Assembly: GCF_011008935.1 (NCBI RefSeq)
Contig: NZ_JAAIVJ010000009.1
Location: 62,001-126,000 of the forward strand
DNA length: 64,000 bases
Direction: 5' to 3'
DNA from: Tabrizicola oligotrophica
GTDB lineage: Bacteria; Pseudomonadota; Alphaproteobacteria; Rhodobacterales; Rhodobacteraceae
Both the position numbers and the translations under genes were made by a program. Below the pieces are notes generated by a model. The model searched no databases, was not told the origin of the DNA, and saw only the letters and a list, made by a program, of their open reading frames with translations. Positions 9,005-16,953 of the stretch are shown piece by piece (position 1 is the first letter of the stretch; the number at the start of each line of letters is the position of its first letter).

Positions 9005-9916
9005 TCAGAACCGCAGGTTCAGGCTGAGCGCCCCGACCAGCTGGCCTTCGGGCTGGCCGGTGAATTCCCGCGACAGGTAGCTCACGCCATAAAAAGCCGC
9101 GGCGCGCTTGCCTTGCCATTGCACCCCCGCGCGCAGGCGATAGCGCGCATCCTCGGCCACTGCCGCCCCGCCCGACGGCAAGAGTGCGGTGTCGAAGACA
9201 TGCGCCAGATCGCCGCCGACAGTCAGGCTGAGACCCTCGTCCCGACGGCCCGCGACCCCGCGATAGCGCAGGCCGGTGGTCACATCGCGCAGCATCAGAT
9301 CATCGCGGCCAAGCGCGCCAAAGGTGAAATCCGCCCCGACCCTGACCAGGCTTTCCACCCCGACCCGCGCTTCGGCAAAGGGCCGGGCCCGCAGGCCGCC
9401 CAGATCGTAGCTGCGCCCGATCTCGGCATTCAGACCGGGATACAGGTGGTTGCCGATCTGGTTTCCAAGGGTCCCGGCCGAGGGCGGCACCATGCCGGCA
9501 AGCTCGTGGAACCAGCGTTGAAAGCTGCCGATGCCGGTGCGCGGGCCGGTCATCGCCAGTTCGGCGCCCAGCCCGACCTCTGCCGCCTTCCAGCCGAAAT
9601 GGGTGTTCATCCCAAGGCTCAACAGCCCGGCATAGCGCCGGTCTCCGACTGCCGGCGCCGTCAGGTTGTCCGGCGCGATCACCGCCGCATGGCCGCGAAA
9701 CTCCAGCAGATCGCCAAAGGCCAGCGCCTCGTAGCCGTGCCATGACGGCCCGCGCACCCGGCTGACCGTGTAGGACCCCGAGCGCCAGCGGTCCTTGCTG
9801 TCGCCGATCTGGTCATTGGTGAAGATGCGGCCCCAGCCCAGCGTCACCCGGCCCTCCGCCGCCACACCCGTCGCCGACACCGCCAGAACGGCGGCCAAGA
9901 GGAGCCTTTTGAACAT
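9005..9916 (-). CDS. LpxR-like lipid A deacylase (DUF2219)
   Basis: 303-residue predicted outer-membrane beta-barrel, with a signal peptide (MFKRLLLAAVLAVSATGVAA) and a terminal aromatic residue (LNLRF). The family removes the 3'-acyloxyacyl chain of lipid A. Near the mature N terminus, FTNDQIGDSKDRWRSGSY fits the Asn-Asp and Ser region of the Salmonella LpxR active site, and RWFHELAG could carry the catalytic His. The start is ATG 9916 because it opens the signal peptide; the longer frame to 10054 adds an implausible leader. It is divergent from the HDAC-family gene. Activity on lipid A is inferred from the family. Confidence 0.8.
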   Translation of the reverse strand: MFKRLLLAAVLAVSATGVAAEGRVTLGWGRIFTNDQIGDSKDRWRSGSYTVSRVRGPSWHGYEALAFGDLLEFRGHAAVIAPDNLTAPAVGDRRYAGLLSLGMNTHFGWKAAEVGLGAELAMTGPRTGIGSFQRWFHELAGMVPPSAGTLGNQIGNHLYPGLNAEIGRSYDLGGLRARPFAEARVGVESLVRVGADFTFGALGRDDLMLRDVTTGLRYRGVAGRRDEGLSLTVGGDLAHVFDTALLPSGGAAVAEDARYRLRAGVQWQGKRAAAFYGVSYLSREFTGQPEGQLVGALSLNLRF

Positions 9917-10125
9917 CCCGCGAATCCTTCTGCCCAGGCCCCCCAGCCGAAGGTGACCATAATCCGCATGAACCTCGCCCGCCACTGTGTTGAAATTATG
10001 GACGGACCGGCTGTTTCCGATATGCCACGCCGCGCCCGCTGCAGCCGCCTGCATGGTGCATCTGCACTATGGCGCGGCGCGCGGCCCTGCGAAACAGTGG
10101 GGCCACCGGCAGAGGGAGACGCGCC

Positions 10126-11232
10126 ATGACCACCGCCTTCTATCACGACGAACGCTGCCTGTGGCACACCACCGGGGAACATGCGCTCATCATCCCGGTC
10201 GGGGGCTATGTCCAGCCGCCCGCCGGCGCCGGTCATGCCGAAAGCCCGGAAACCAAGCGGCGGTTCAAGAACCTGCTGGAGGTTTCGGGGCTTTGGAAGA
10301 AACTGGCCGTCCGCGATGCCGCCCCGGTGACGACCGAGGACATGCTGCGCGTTCACAGCGAGGACTATCTGAAGAAATTCAAGGATGTCTCCGACGCGGG
10401 CGGTGGCAACGCCGGCTATTACTCGCCCTTCGGCCGGGGATCTTACGAAATCGCCACCGTCTCGGCGGGCTTGGTGAAACAGGGCGTGCAGGATGTGCTG
10501 ACCGGCGCGGTCTCGAACGGCTATGTGCTGTCGCGCCCGCCGGGCCATCATTGCCTGTCCGAAGCCTCGATGGGCTTTTGCCTGCTGGCCAACATCCCGA
10601 TCGCGCTCGAGGCCGCCCGCGCCGCCCATGGCGCGCTGCGGGTGGCGGTGGTGGATTGGGACGTGCATCACGGCAACGGCACCGAGGCGGTGTTCTACGA
10701 CCGCGACGACACGCTGACCATCTCGCTGCATCAGGAAGCCTGCTTCCCGCTCGACAAGGGGGCCGCCGCCGACCGCGGCGCCGGCAAGGGTCTGGGCTGC
10801 AATCTGAACATCCCGCTCCTGCCCGGCGGCGGCCATCAGGCCTATCTCGACGCCTTCGACCTGCTGGTCGCCCCCGCCCTGCGCGCCTACAGGCCCGAGC
10901 TGATCGTCGTCGCCTCGGGCCTTGATGCCAACGGCGTCGACCCCCTCGCCCGCATGCTGGCCCATGCCGAAACCTTTCGCGCCATGGCGACCCGCATCAA
11001 GGCGCTGGCGGCAGAGCTCTGCGACGGCAAGTTGCTTTGCGTCCACGAGGGCGGCTATTCCGAACTCATGGTCCCGTTCTGCGGCCTTGCCATCGTCGAA
11101 ACCCTGTTGGGCGAAAAGACCGATGTCATCGACCCGATGTTCGACATCATCCACGCCCAGCAACCCCCCGCCGACATGATCGCCTTCCAGCGCGCGCGGC
11201 TCGAGGCACAGGCGAAGGCGGTTTTCGGATAA
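10126..11232 (+). CDS. Class II histone deacetylase-family amidohydrolase
   Basis: 368-residue zinc amidohydrolase of the bacterial HDAC/acetylpolyamine amidohydrolase superfamily. Visible are SRPPGHHCL (the charge-relay His pair), VDWDVHHGNGTEAVFYD (zinc Asp and His) and the late GLDANGVDPLARM. The likely substrate is an acetylated small amine or protein lysine; the family does not settle which. ATG 10126 follows AGAGGGAG. It is monocistronic, divergent from the LpxR-like gene, with a family-typical intergenic repeat after it. Confidence 0.88.
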   Translation: MTTAFYHDERCLWHTTGEHALIIPVGGYVQPPAGAGHAESPETKRRFKNLLEVSGLWKKLAVRDAAPVTTEDMLRVHSEDYLKKFKDVSDAGGGNAGYYSPFGRGSYEIATVSAGLVKQGVQDVLTGAVSNGYVLSRPPGHHCLSEASMGFCLLANIPIALEAARAAHGALRVAVVDWDVHHGNGTEAVFYDRDDTLTISLHQEACFPLDKGAAADRGAGKGLGCNLNIPLLPGGGHQAYLDAFDLLVAPALRAYRPELIVVASGLDANGVDPLARMLAHAETFRAMATRIKALAAELCDGKLLCVHEGGYSELMVPFCGLAIVETLLGEKTDVIDPMFDIIHAQQPPADMIAFQRARLEAQAKAVFG

Positions 11233-11308
11233 TCGCTTTTCTGCAAGTCCAGAACCATCTCGGCGCCAGACGCAGCACGACGGGTTGGAAAAGATAAATC
11301 TCTCCCGG

Positions 11309-11337
11309 CCTTTCATACTGGCCTAAATATCCCCGCG
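11309..11337 (+). repeat. Dispersed intergenic repeat, copy 1
   Basis: A unit reading CCTTTCATACTGGCC, then one or two variable bases, then AAATATCC and a GC-rich tail. It lies between the convergent HDAC-family and idi genes. Two further copies occur at 13376-13402 and, inverted, at 14620-14646. Confidence 0.75.
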
Positions 11338-11356
11338 CGGAGCGCTCCCGCCGGGT

Positions 11357-11884
11357 TCAGCCGCCGACCGGGCCGAGAATCTGCCGCGAATGATCCGCCA
11401 GATAGATCCGCAGCCACGGGGTAAACGCCTCGGGCGCGGCGGCAATCTCGGCCTGCAGCGCGGCAAGTTCCACCCAGCGCGCCGCCATCACCTCGTCAGC
11501 GTTCAGCCGCAGCGCCAGATCGGCCGGGGCCACGGCGCGAAACAGCGCCACCTCCTCATGCTCCACCATGCCGCCGCCGACTTCGGCGCGGTATTCCACC
11601 CTGCCCGCAGCCTGCAAATGAAGCCCGACGATCCCCAACTCCTCGCGCAGCCGGCGCGCTGCGCACTCCGCGTCCGCCTCGCCCCAGCGGGGATGCGTGC
11701 AGCAGGTGTTCGCCCAAAGCCCCGGCGTGTGGTATTTGGCCAAGGCGCGCTGCTGGATCAGGATGCCGCGCTCCGACAGCACGAAGACCGACACCGCCTT
11801 GTGGCGCAGGCCGCGAAGATGCACCGCCAGCTTCTCGACCGGGGCCAGTTGCCCCTCCACCCAGGCCGGGATCATCTCATCCAT
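11357..11884 (-). CDS. idi: Isopentenyl-diphosphate delta-isomerase, type 1
   Basis: 175-residue Nudix-fold enzyme interconverting IPP and DMAPP for isoprenoid synthesis. The N terminus MDEMIPAWVEGQLAPVEK fits the Rhodobacter family; TPGLWANTCCTHP holds the active-site Cys, and REELGI and YRAEVGGGMVEHEEVALF follow. I chose ATG 11884 to match known family starts; ATG 11890, two codons earlier, is equally possible, and the longer frame to 11932 is less likely. No carotenoid genes are adjacent. Confidence 0.9.
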   Translation of the reverse strand: MDEMIPAWVEGQLAPVEKLAVHLRGLRHKAVSVFVLSERGILIQQRALAKYHTPGLWANTCCTHPRWGEADAECAARRLREELGIVGLHLQAAGRVEYRAEVGGGMVEHEEVALFRAVAPADLALRLNADEVMAARWVELAALQAEIAAAPEAFTPWLRIYLADHSRQILGPVGG

Positions 11885-12008
11885 CACCATCCGCGCCGCA
11901 CCTGTCTGACCCTTGCAGCCCCTTACCCACAACGCCCCGCGCGATCAACCCTTGCCAATCCCCCGCCCCCCGCGCTACCTGCCCCCGACAGCGGCAGCGG
12001 AGGCCCCC

Positions 12009-12695
12009 ATGTTCGACCGTTCCATCAAGATCGCCCCTTCGATCCTCTCGGCCGATTTCGCCGATTTCGGCCGCGAAATTCAGGCCATCGAGGCGGAGGG
12101 CGCCGATTGGGTGCATGTCGACGTGATGGACGGCCATTTCGTGCCGAACATCACCTTCGGCCCGCCCGCCGTTGCCGCCTTCCGCAAGCATGTCAAGACG
12201 GTGATGGACGTCCATATCATGATCGCCCCGGTCGACCCCTATATCGAGGCCTTCGCACGTGCCGGCGCCGATATCCTGACCGCCCATGTCGAAGCCGGAC
12301 CGCATTCGCACCGCACGCTGCAAGCCATCCGCGGCGCGGGCATGAAGGCCGGCATCGCGCTCAACCCCGGCACTCCGGCCGAGGCGGTGGCCCATCTTCT
12401 CGACCTCACCGATCTGGTCTGCGTGATGACGGTGAACCCCGGCTTTGGCGGGCAGAAGTTCATCGACATGACCGCCAAGGTGCGCCAGTTGCGCAGCATG
12501 ATCGGCGACCGCCCGATCCATATCGAGATCGACGGCGGGGTAGACCCGGTGACGGCCCCCCTCGTCGCTGCCGCCGGCGCCGATGTGCTGGTGGCCGGAT
12601 CGGCGGTGTTCAAGGGCGGCTCGGTCGCCAACCCCGGCGCTTACGGCCAGAACATCCGCGCCATCCGCGCTGCGGCCGAGGCCGCGCGTGGCTGA
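12009..12695 (+). CDS. rpe: Ribulose-phosphate 3-epimerase
   Basis: 228-residue TIM-barrel enzyme of the pentose phosphate/Calvin pathways. Signature runs are APSILSADFADFG, VHVDVMDGHFVPNITFG, MTVNPGFGGQKFI and EIDGGVDP, with the metal-binding His and Asp residues present. ATG 12009 opens the canonical N terminus. The end overlaps gph by 8 bp, so the two are co-translated. Proximity to phosphoglycolate phosphatase recalls Calvin-cycle gene pairs, but no other cbb gene is here. Confidence 0.96.
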   Translation: MFDRSIKIAPSILSADFADFGREIQAIEAEGADWVHVDVMDGHFVPNITFGPPAVAAFRKHVKTVMDVHIMIAPVDPYIEAFARAGADILTAHVEAGPHSHRTLQAIRGAGMKAGIALNPGTPAEAVAHLLDLTDLVCVMTVNPGFGGQKFIDMTAKVRQLRSMIGDRPIHIEIDGGVDPVTAPLVAAAGADVLVAGSAVFKGGSVANPGAYGQNIRAIRAAAEAARG

Positions 12696-13365
12696 CCCCC
12701 TGCCGCGGCTTGATACGGTTGCCGTCATCTTCGACCTCGACGGCACGCTGATCGATTCCGCCGCCGACATCCACGCCACCGCCAACCGGGTGATGGGCGA
12801 GATGGGCCATGCCGCGCTCAGCCGCGCCGAGGTGCAGGCCTATGTCGGCAAGGGCGTGCCGAACCTCGTCGCCCGGCTGCTGGAACACCACGGGCAAGAC
12901 CCGGCCGGGCCGCTGCTTGCCCCCACCATCGCCCGGTTCGAAGCCGAATACCTCACCGCCCACAGCCAGACCCGGCCCTACCCCGGCGTGTTGCCGGCGC
13001 TGGAACGTCTCGCAGGCGACGGCGCGGCGCTGGGGCTTTGCACCAACAAACCGCTCGCCCCCGCCCGCGCGGTGATGGATCACCTCGGCCTGACCCGGCA
13101 TTTCGCCGCCATCCTCGGCGGCGACAGCCTGCCCCTGCGCAAGCCCGATCCGGAGCACCTGCACGCCACCGCCCGTGCGCTCGACCGCCGCAAGGTGATC
13201 TTCGTCGGCGACAGCGAGGTCGACGCCGACACCGCCGCCGCGGCCCGGGTGCCATTCCTCCTGTTCACCGAAGGCTACCGCAAGTCGCCGGTTGACCGCA
13301 TCGCCCACACCGCCGCCTTTGCCGATTGGTCGCACCTGCCCCGCCTCGTCACCGATCTCCTCTGA
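12688..13365 (+). CDS. gph: Phosphoglycolate phosphatase (HAD family)
   Basis: 225-residue HAD hydrolase removing phosphate from 2-phosphoglycolate. Motif I is FDLDGTLIDSA (near the N terminus), LGLCTNKP is motif II, the Lys is in LPLRKPDPEHL and the acidic motif is VGDSEVDADTA. The start is GTG 12688, inside the end of rpe; no suitable ATG exists before the first catalytic motif. Substrate is inferred from family and from coupling to rpe. Confidence 0.9.
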   Translation: MADPLPRLDTVAVIFDLDGTLIDSAADIHATANRVMGEMGHAALSRAEVQAYVGKGVPNLVARLLEHHGQDPAGPLLAPTIARFEAEYLTAHSQTRPYPGVLPALERLAGDGAALGLCTNKPLAPARAVMDHLGLTRHFAAILGGDSLPLRKPDPEHLHATARALDRRKVIFVGDSEVDADTAAAARVPFLLFTEGYRKSPVDRIAHTAAFADWSHLPRLVTDLL

Positions 13366-13375
13366 CAGCGCCCTG

Positions 13376-13402
13376 CCTTTCATACTGGCCCAAATATCCA
13401 CG
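13376..13402 (+). repeat. Dispersed intergenic repeat, copy 2
   Basis: CCTTTCATACTGGCC then CAAATATCCACG, immediately after the gph stop and before mnmH, in the same orientation as copy 1. Confidence 0.75.
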
Positions 13403-13480
13403 GCACCGCGCCTGCCGCGCGCCCGCAGGCCGGCAGGCTTTCCCCTTCCCGCCACGCGCCACTTCGGCTAAACCGCGGAC

Positions 13481-14530
13481 ATGCCCGTCACGCTCACCTC
13501 GCTGTCCGACCTCGCCGCCCTCGGCTTCGATGCCATCATCGACGCCCGCGCCCCCGCCGAATATGCCGAAGACCACCTGCCCGGCGCGATCTCGCTGCCA
13601 GTGCTGAGCGACGCCGAACGGGCCGAGATCGGCACGCTCTACAAGCAGGTGAACCCCTTCACCGCCAAGAAACGCGGCGCGGCGCTGGTGTCGCGCAATG
13701 TCGCCGATCATCTGCTCGGGCCCTTGGCCGACAAGCCGGGCGGCTGGCGGCCCTTGGTCTATTGCTGGCGCGGCGGCCAGCGCTCGGGCTCGTTTGCGAT
13801 CATTCTCCAGCAGATCGGCTGGCGGGCAGAGACGCTGCAGGGCGGCTACAAGGCCTGGCGCGGGCTGGTGGTGCGCGAGGTCTATGACACCCCGGTCCGC
13901 GCGCCGATGGTCGTGCTGGACGGCAACACCGGATCGGCCAAGACCGAGATCCTGAACCTGCTTCCCGCTCACGGCGTGCAGGTGATCGACCTTGAAGGGC
14001 TGGCGAACCACCGCGGCTCGCTCTTTGGCGCGCGCGGTGACCAGCCCAGCCAGAAGGCCTTCGAGGGCCGGTTGGCACAGGCGCTCGCCGCGCTCGACCC
14101 GACGCGCCCGGTGGTGGTGGAGGCCGAAAGCTCGAAGATCGGCAATTGCCGGCTGCCGCCCGAGATCTGGAAGGCGATGACCCGCGCCCCGCGCGTCGCC
14201 CTGACTGCGACGACGGCGGACCGCGCGCGCTATCTGACCCGCGCCTATGCCGACATGGTGGAGGATGCCGTCCGGCTTTCGGCGGTGATCGACCTGCTGA
14301 AGCCACAGCACGCGCAGGAAGTCATTGCCGAATGGCAGGCAATGGCCGCGACCGGGGCCTTTGCCGCGCTGGCCGAAGGTCTGATGGTGCGCCACTACGA
14401 CCCGCGCTACGCCAAGCACCGCGCCCGTATGAAAGTGCCGGTTCAGGAGATCGAGGCCGGCCCGCTGACGGCCGGGAGCCTGCCGGCCACTGCCGCCCGC
14501 GTGGCGGCTGCCATCGCCGCACTGGGCTAG
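13481..14530 (+). CDS. mnmH: tRNA 2-selenouridine synthase
   Basis: 349-residue SelU/MnmH, which converts 2-thiouridine at the tRNA wobble base to 2-selenouridine using selenophosphate (through a geranylated intermediate). The N-terminal rhodanese domain has its catalytic Cys in VYCWRGGQRSGS (about residue 95). The C-terminal P-loop domain begins LDGNTGSAKT (146-155). It is convergent with selD, which supplies selenophosphate, so the pair forms one selenium pathway although transcribed separately. Confidence 0.95.
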   Translation: MPVTLTSLSDLAALGFDAIIDARAPAEYAEDHLPGAISLPVLSDAERAEIGTLYKQVNPFTAKKRGAALVSRNVADHLLGPLADKPGGWRPLVYCWRGGQRSGSFAIILQQIGWRAETLQGGYKAWRGLVVREVYDTPVRAPMVVLDGNTGSAKTEILNLLPAHGVQVIDLEGLANHRGSLFGARGDQPSQKAFEGRLAQALAALDPTRPVVVEAESSKIGNCRLPPEIWKAMTRAPRVALTATTADRARYLTRAYADMVEDAVRLSAVIDLLKPQHAQEVIAEWQAMAATGAFAALAEGLMVRHYDPRYAKHRARMKVPVQEIEAGPLTAGSLPATAARVAAAIAALG

Positions 14531-14569
14531 ACCGCCCGGCCGCCTCGCCGGGGGCGGGCGGCGCAAGGC

Positions 14570-14613
14570 GGGGGGCTGTCTGCCCCCCACGGGATTTGGC
14601 AGGGCCAAATCCC
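14570..14613. terminator. Two hairpins between convergent mnmH and selD
   Basis: GGGGGGC (14570-14576) pairs with 14582-14588, and GGGATTTGG (14591-14599) pairs perfectly with CCAAATCCC (14605-14613). Neither has a clear T-run, so they could be bidirectional Rho-assisted ends or part of a repeated intergenic unit. Confidence 0.55.
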
Positions 14614-14619
14614 GCCCCC

Positions 14620-14646
14620 CGAGGATATTTGCGCCAGTCTGAAAGG
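14620..14646 (-). repeat. Dispersed intergenic repeat, copy 3 (inverted)
   Basis: The reverse complement reads CCTTTCAGACTGGC then GCAAATATCCTCG, matching the copies at 11309 and 13376. It abuts the selD stop codon. Confidence 0.75.
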
Positions 14647-14650
14647 CCGG

Positions 14651-16831
14651 TCAGGCGCAGGTGATCCGGGCCGGGCCGGCGGTGATCTCGCCAATGGCCC
14701 GGGCCGCGGGAACGGCCGCGAGGAGCGCCGGCGCGGCCTTGGCCGGCACCGCCGCGAGAAGCCCGCCGCAGGTTTGCGGATCAAAGATGAGCGCGGCGCG
14801 GGGCGTGGTCAGCGGGCCGGAAATGCGGCCAAGGCAGGCGGCGCGGTTCGCCGGGGCGAGGCTGGAGGCCTCGCCGGCGGCGGCAAGCGCCTCGGCGGCG
14901 GGCAAAAGCGGCAGGTCGGCCAGCCGGAGCGTGGCGCCGCAGCCCGACGCCGCGCAGATCTCCAGCAGATGTCCGGCAAGACCAAAGCCGGTGACATCGG
15001 TCATGGCATGGGCCTGAGGCGCGAGCAGCGCCGCCGCCGGGCCGAGGCTTTCAGCCATCGATGCAAGACAGGCCGCCACGGCTTCGCCCAGCACCAGACC
15101 CGGCAACCGCGCCATGGCCATTTCCGCCGCCAGCACCGTGCCGGTGCCAAGCGGCTTGGTCAGGATCAGCACATCGCCCGGCTCGGCCCCCGCCTTGGAA
15201 ATCGCCCGGTCAGCCAATCCCGTAACGGTGAAGCCGACGGTCAGCTCGGCCCCGGTCGAGGAATGGCCGCCAACGATATCGGCCCCGGCTTCGGCAAAGA
15301 CCTGCGCCGCCTCGTCCATGATTTCGGCCAGCGTGCGCGCGCCAAGGGTTTCGCTGAGGCGCGGCAGGATCACCTGCGCCAGTGCCGCCTGCGGGCGGGC
15401 GCCCATGGCGAAGATGTCGCCCAGCGCGTGCGTGGCGGCGATGCGGGCCATCAGGCGCGGATCTTCGGTCAGGGCGCGCAGGTGGTCGGTGGTGATGACC
15501 TGCACCCCCGGCCCGGCGCGCAGCACCGCCGCATCGTCGCCCCGCCCCGACAGCACATCGGTCCGCGACGGCGCCGGCAGGCCGGCCAGCGCCGCCGACA
15601 GGCCCTCGGCCCCGAGCTTCGCGCCGCAGCCGCCGCAAAGCGGCTTGGTTCCCATCGCCTCGAGCAGCCCTTCGACACGGGGGCCGGCGGGCAGCGGTTG
15701 CAGCATGGGGCCGCCGGCGGTGAACATCGCCATGAACTTGCGGTCGATGCGGTCCTTCACCCGCCAGAGCCAGCCCCCGCCCGAACGCAGGCCGAACTTG
15801 TCGGCGACCGCCCCCTTGCCACCGGTGGAGACCAGTTTCAGATAGTCGCGCTGCGGGTGGTAGGCCTTAAGCCGCCCTCCGCTCAGCGCCGCCCGCAGGT
15901 TGTGCATGAGGACTGGCGCCTCGCGCACCGCAAAGACCCCGGCCTTGGGGCGCGGGGCGTGCGACAGGTGGGCGCAGTCGCCCGCCGCAAAGATCAGCGG
16001 GTCCGAGCTTTGCAGCGTCGGGCCGACGCTGACAAAGCCCTGATGCAGCGCAAGGCCGGTCCCGGCAAGCCAGCCCTGCGGCCGGGTGCCGGCGACCGAC
16101 AGCGTGAAATCCGACGGCAGGGTTTCTCCGGTCGACAGTTGCACCGCATCGGCGCGGATCTGCGTGGCCTCGGCCCCGGTGACAAAGCGTACCCCCGCCT
16201 CGGCGCAATGCTGCACCAGCCGCGCCCGGGCGGCGCGGCCGATGTTGGGCAGCGCCTCGGCCTCGCGTTCGATGATGGTGATGGCGGGCCTGCGGCCAAG
16301 CCGCGCCAGCCGGTGATGCGATGCCAGCGCCAGCTCCACCCCCCCCACACCGCCGCCAATGATGACGAGGCGGGGGTTTGGCAGATCGCGGGACAGGAAC
16401 CGCTCCCAGGTCTCGGCATAGCGGCCCAGCGGCTTGGCGGCCACCGCGTGATCGCCATAACCCGGAATGTCGGGCAGGTCCGAGCCGATGCCGATGTCAA
16501 GCGACATAAGGTCATAGGTCACGGGCGGGCGACCCGCCAGATGCACAAGGCGCCGGTCGCGGTCGATGCCGGTGGCGCGGTCAAGGATCAGGCGCGCCCC
16601 GGCCTGCCGGCCGAGCCGCATCAGGTCGATCATGATCTCGTCACGGGCATAATGGCCGGCGATCAGGCCGGGCAGCATGCCGGTGTAGGGCGCAGCGGCG
16701 CCGGGGTTGATGAGCGTGAGCCGCACGCCGGGCATGGGCTGCATCGCCCAGCGCAACAGCACCAGCGCATGGGCGTGGCCACCTCCGACCAGCACCAGAT
16801 CCTTCACCGCCGGATAGCCCAACGCCTGCAT
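14651..16831 (-). CDS. selD: Selenide, water dikinase with N-terminal FAD oxidoreductase domain
   Basis: 726-residue fusion. Residues 1 to about 370 are a pyridine nucleotide-disulfide-type flavoprotein (LVLVGGGHAHALVLL at about 12-26, a second GGGVGG loop near 159, FAAGDCAHL near 281). Residues from about 395 are SelD, which makes selenophosphate from selenide and ATP. The catalytic loop CGGCGAK (399-405) carries Cys, not selenocysteine. The flavin domain probably generates or channels reduced selenium, which is inference. selA, selB and selC are not in this window, so the visible use of selenophosphate is tRNA modification by the convergent mnmH. Confidence 0.94.
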   Translation of the reverse strand: MQALGYPAVKDLVLVGGGHAHALVLLRWAMQPMPGVRLTLINPGAAAPYTGMLPGLIAGHYARDEIMIDLMRLGRQAGARLILDRATGIDRDRRLVHLAGRPPVTYDLMSLDIGIGSDLPDIPGYGDHAVAAKPLGRYAETWERFLSRDLPNPRLVIIGGGVGGVELALASHHRLARLGRRPAITIIEREAEALPNIGRAARARLVQHCAEAGVRFVTGAEATQIRADAVQLSTGETLPSDFTLSVAGTRPQGWLAGTGLALHQGFVSVGPTLQSSDPLIFAAGDCAHLSHAPRPKAGVFAVREAPVLMHNLRAALSGGRLKAYHPQRDYLKLVSTGGKGAVADKFGLRSGGGWLWRVKDRIDRKFMAMFTAGGPMLQPLPAGPRVEGLLEAMGTKPLCGGCGAKLGAEGLSAALAGLPAPSRTDVLSGRGDDAAVLRAGPGVQVITTDHLRALTEDPRLMARIAATHALGDIFAMGARPQAALAQVILPRLSETLGARTLAEIMDEAAQVFAEAGADIVGGHSSTGAELTVGFTVTGLADRAISKAGAEPGDVLILTKPLGTGTVLAAEMAMARLPGLVLGEAVAACLASMAESLGPAAALLAPQAHAMTDVTGFGLAGHLLEICAASGCGATLRLADLPLLPAAEALAAAGEASSLAPANRAACLGRISGPLTTPRAALIFDPQTCGGLLAAVPAKAAPALLAAVPAARAIGEITAGPARITCA

Positions 16832-16953
16832 CGCCGCCCCTGTTTCAACCGGCCCCTTCCTAGCCGCGCGGGAGGGGATTGAACAGCCGGGAAGCGTGCG
16901 GCCCCGCCCGCGACCGATTGCCCGGCCTTGCCGCCTGCGCTAGCCTGCCGCGC

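Noticed and set aside
15617-15637. Possible selenocysteine in SelD
   Set aside because: The catalytic loop reads CGGCGAK with ordinary Cys codons; there is no in-frame TGA.
14774-16882. A 702-codon plus-strand frame opposite selD
   Set aside because: Shadow of selD; no motif, no ribosome-binding site.
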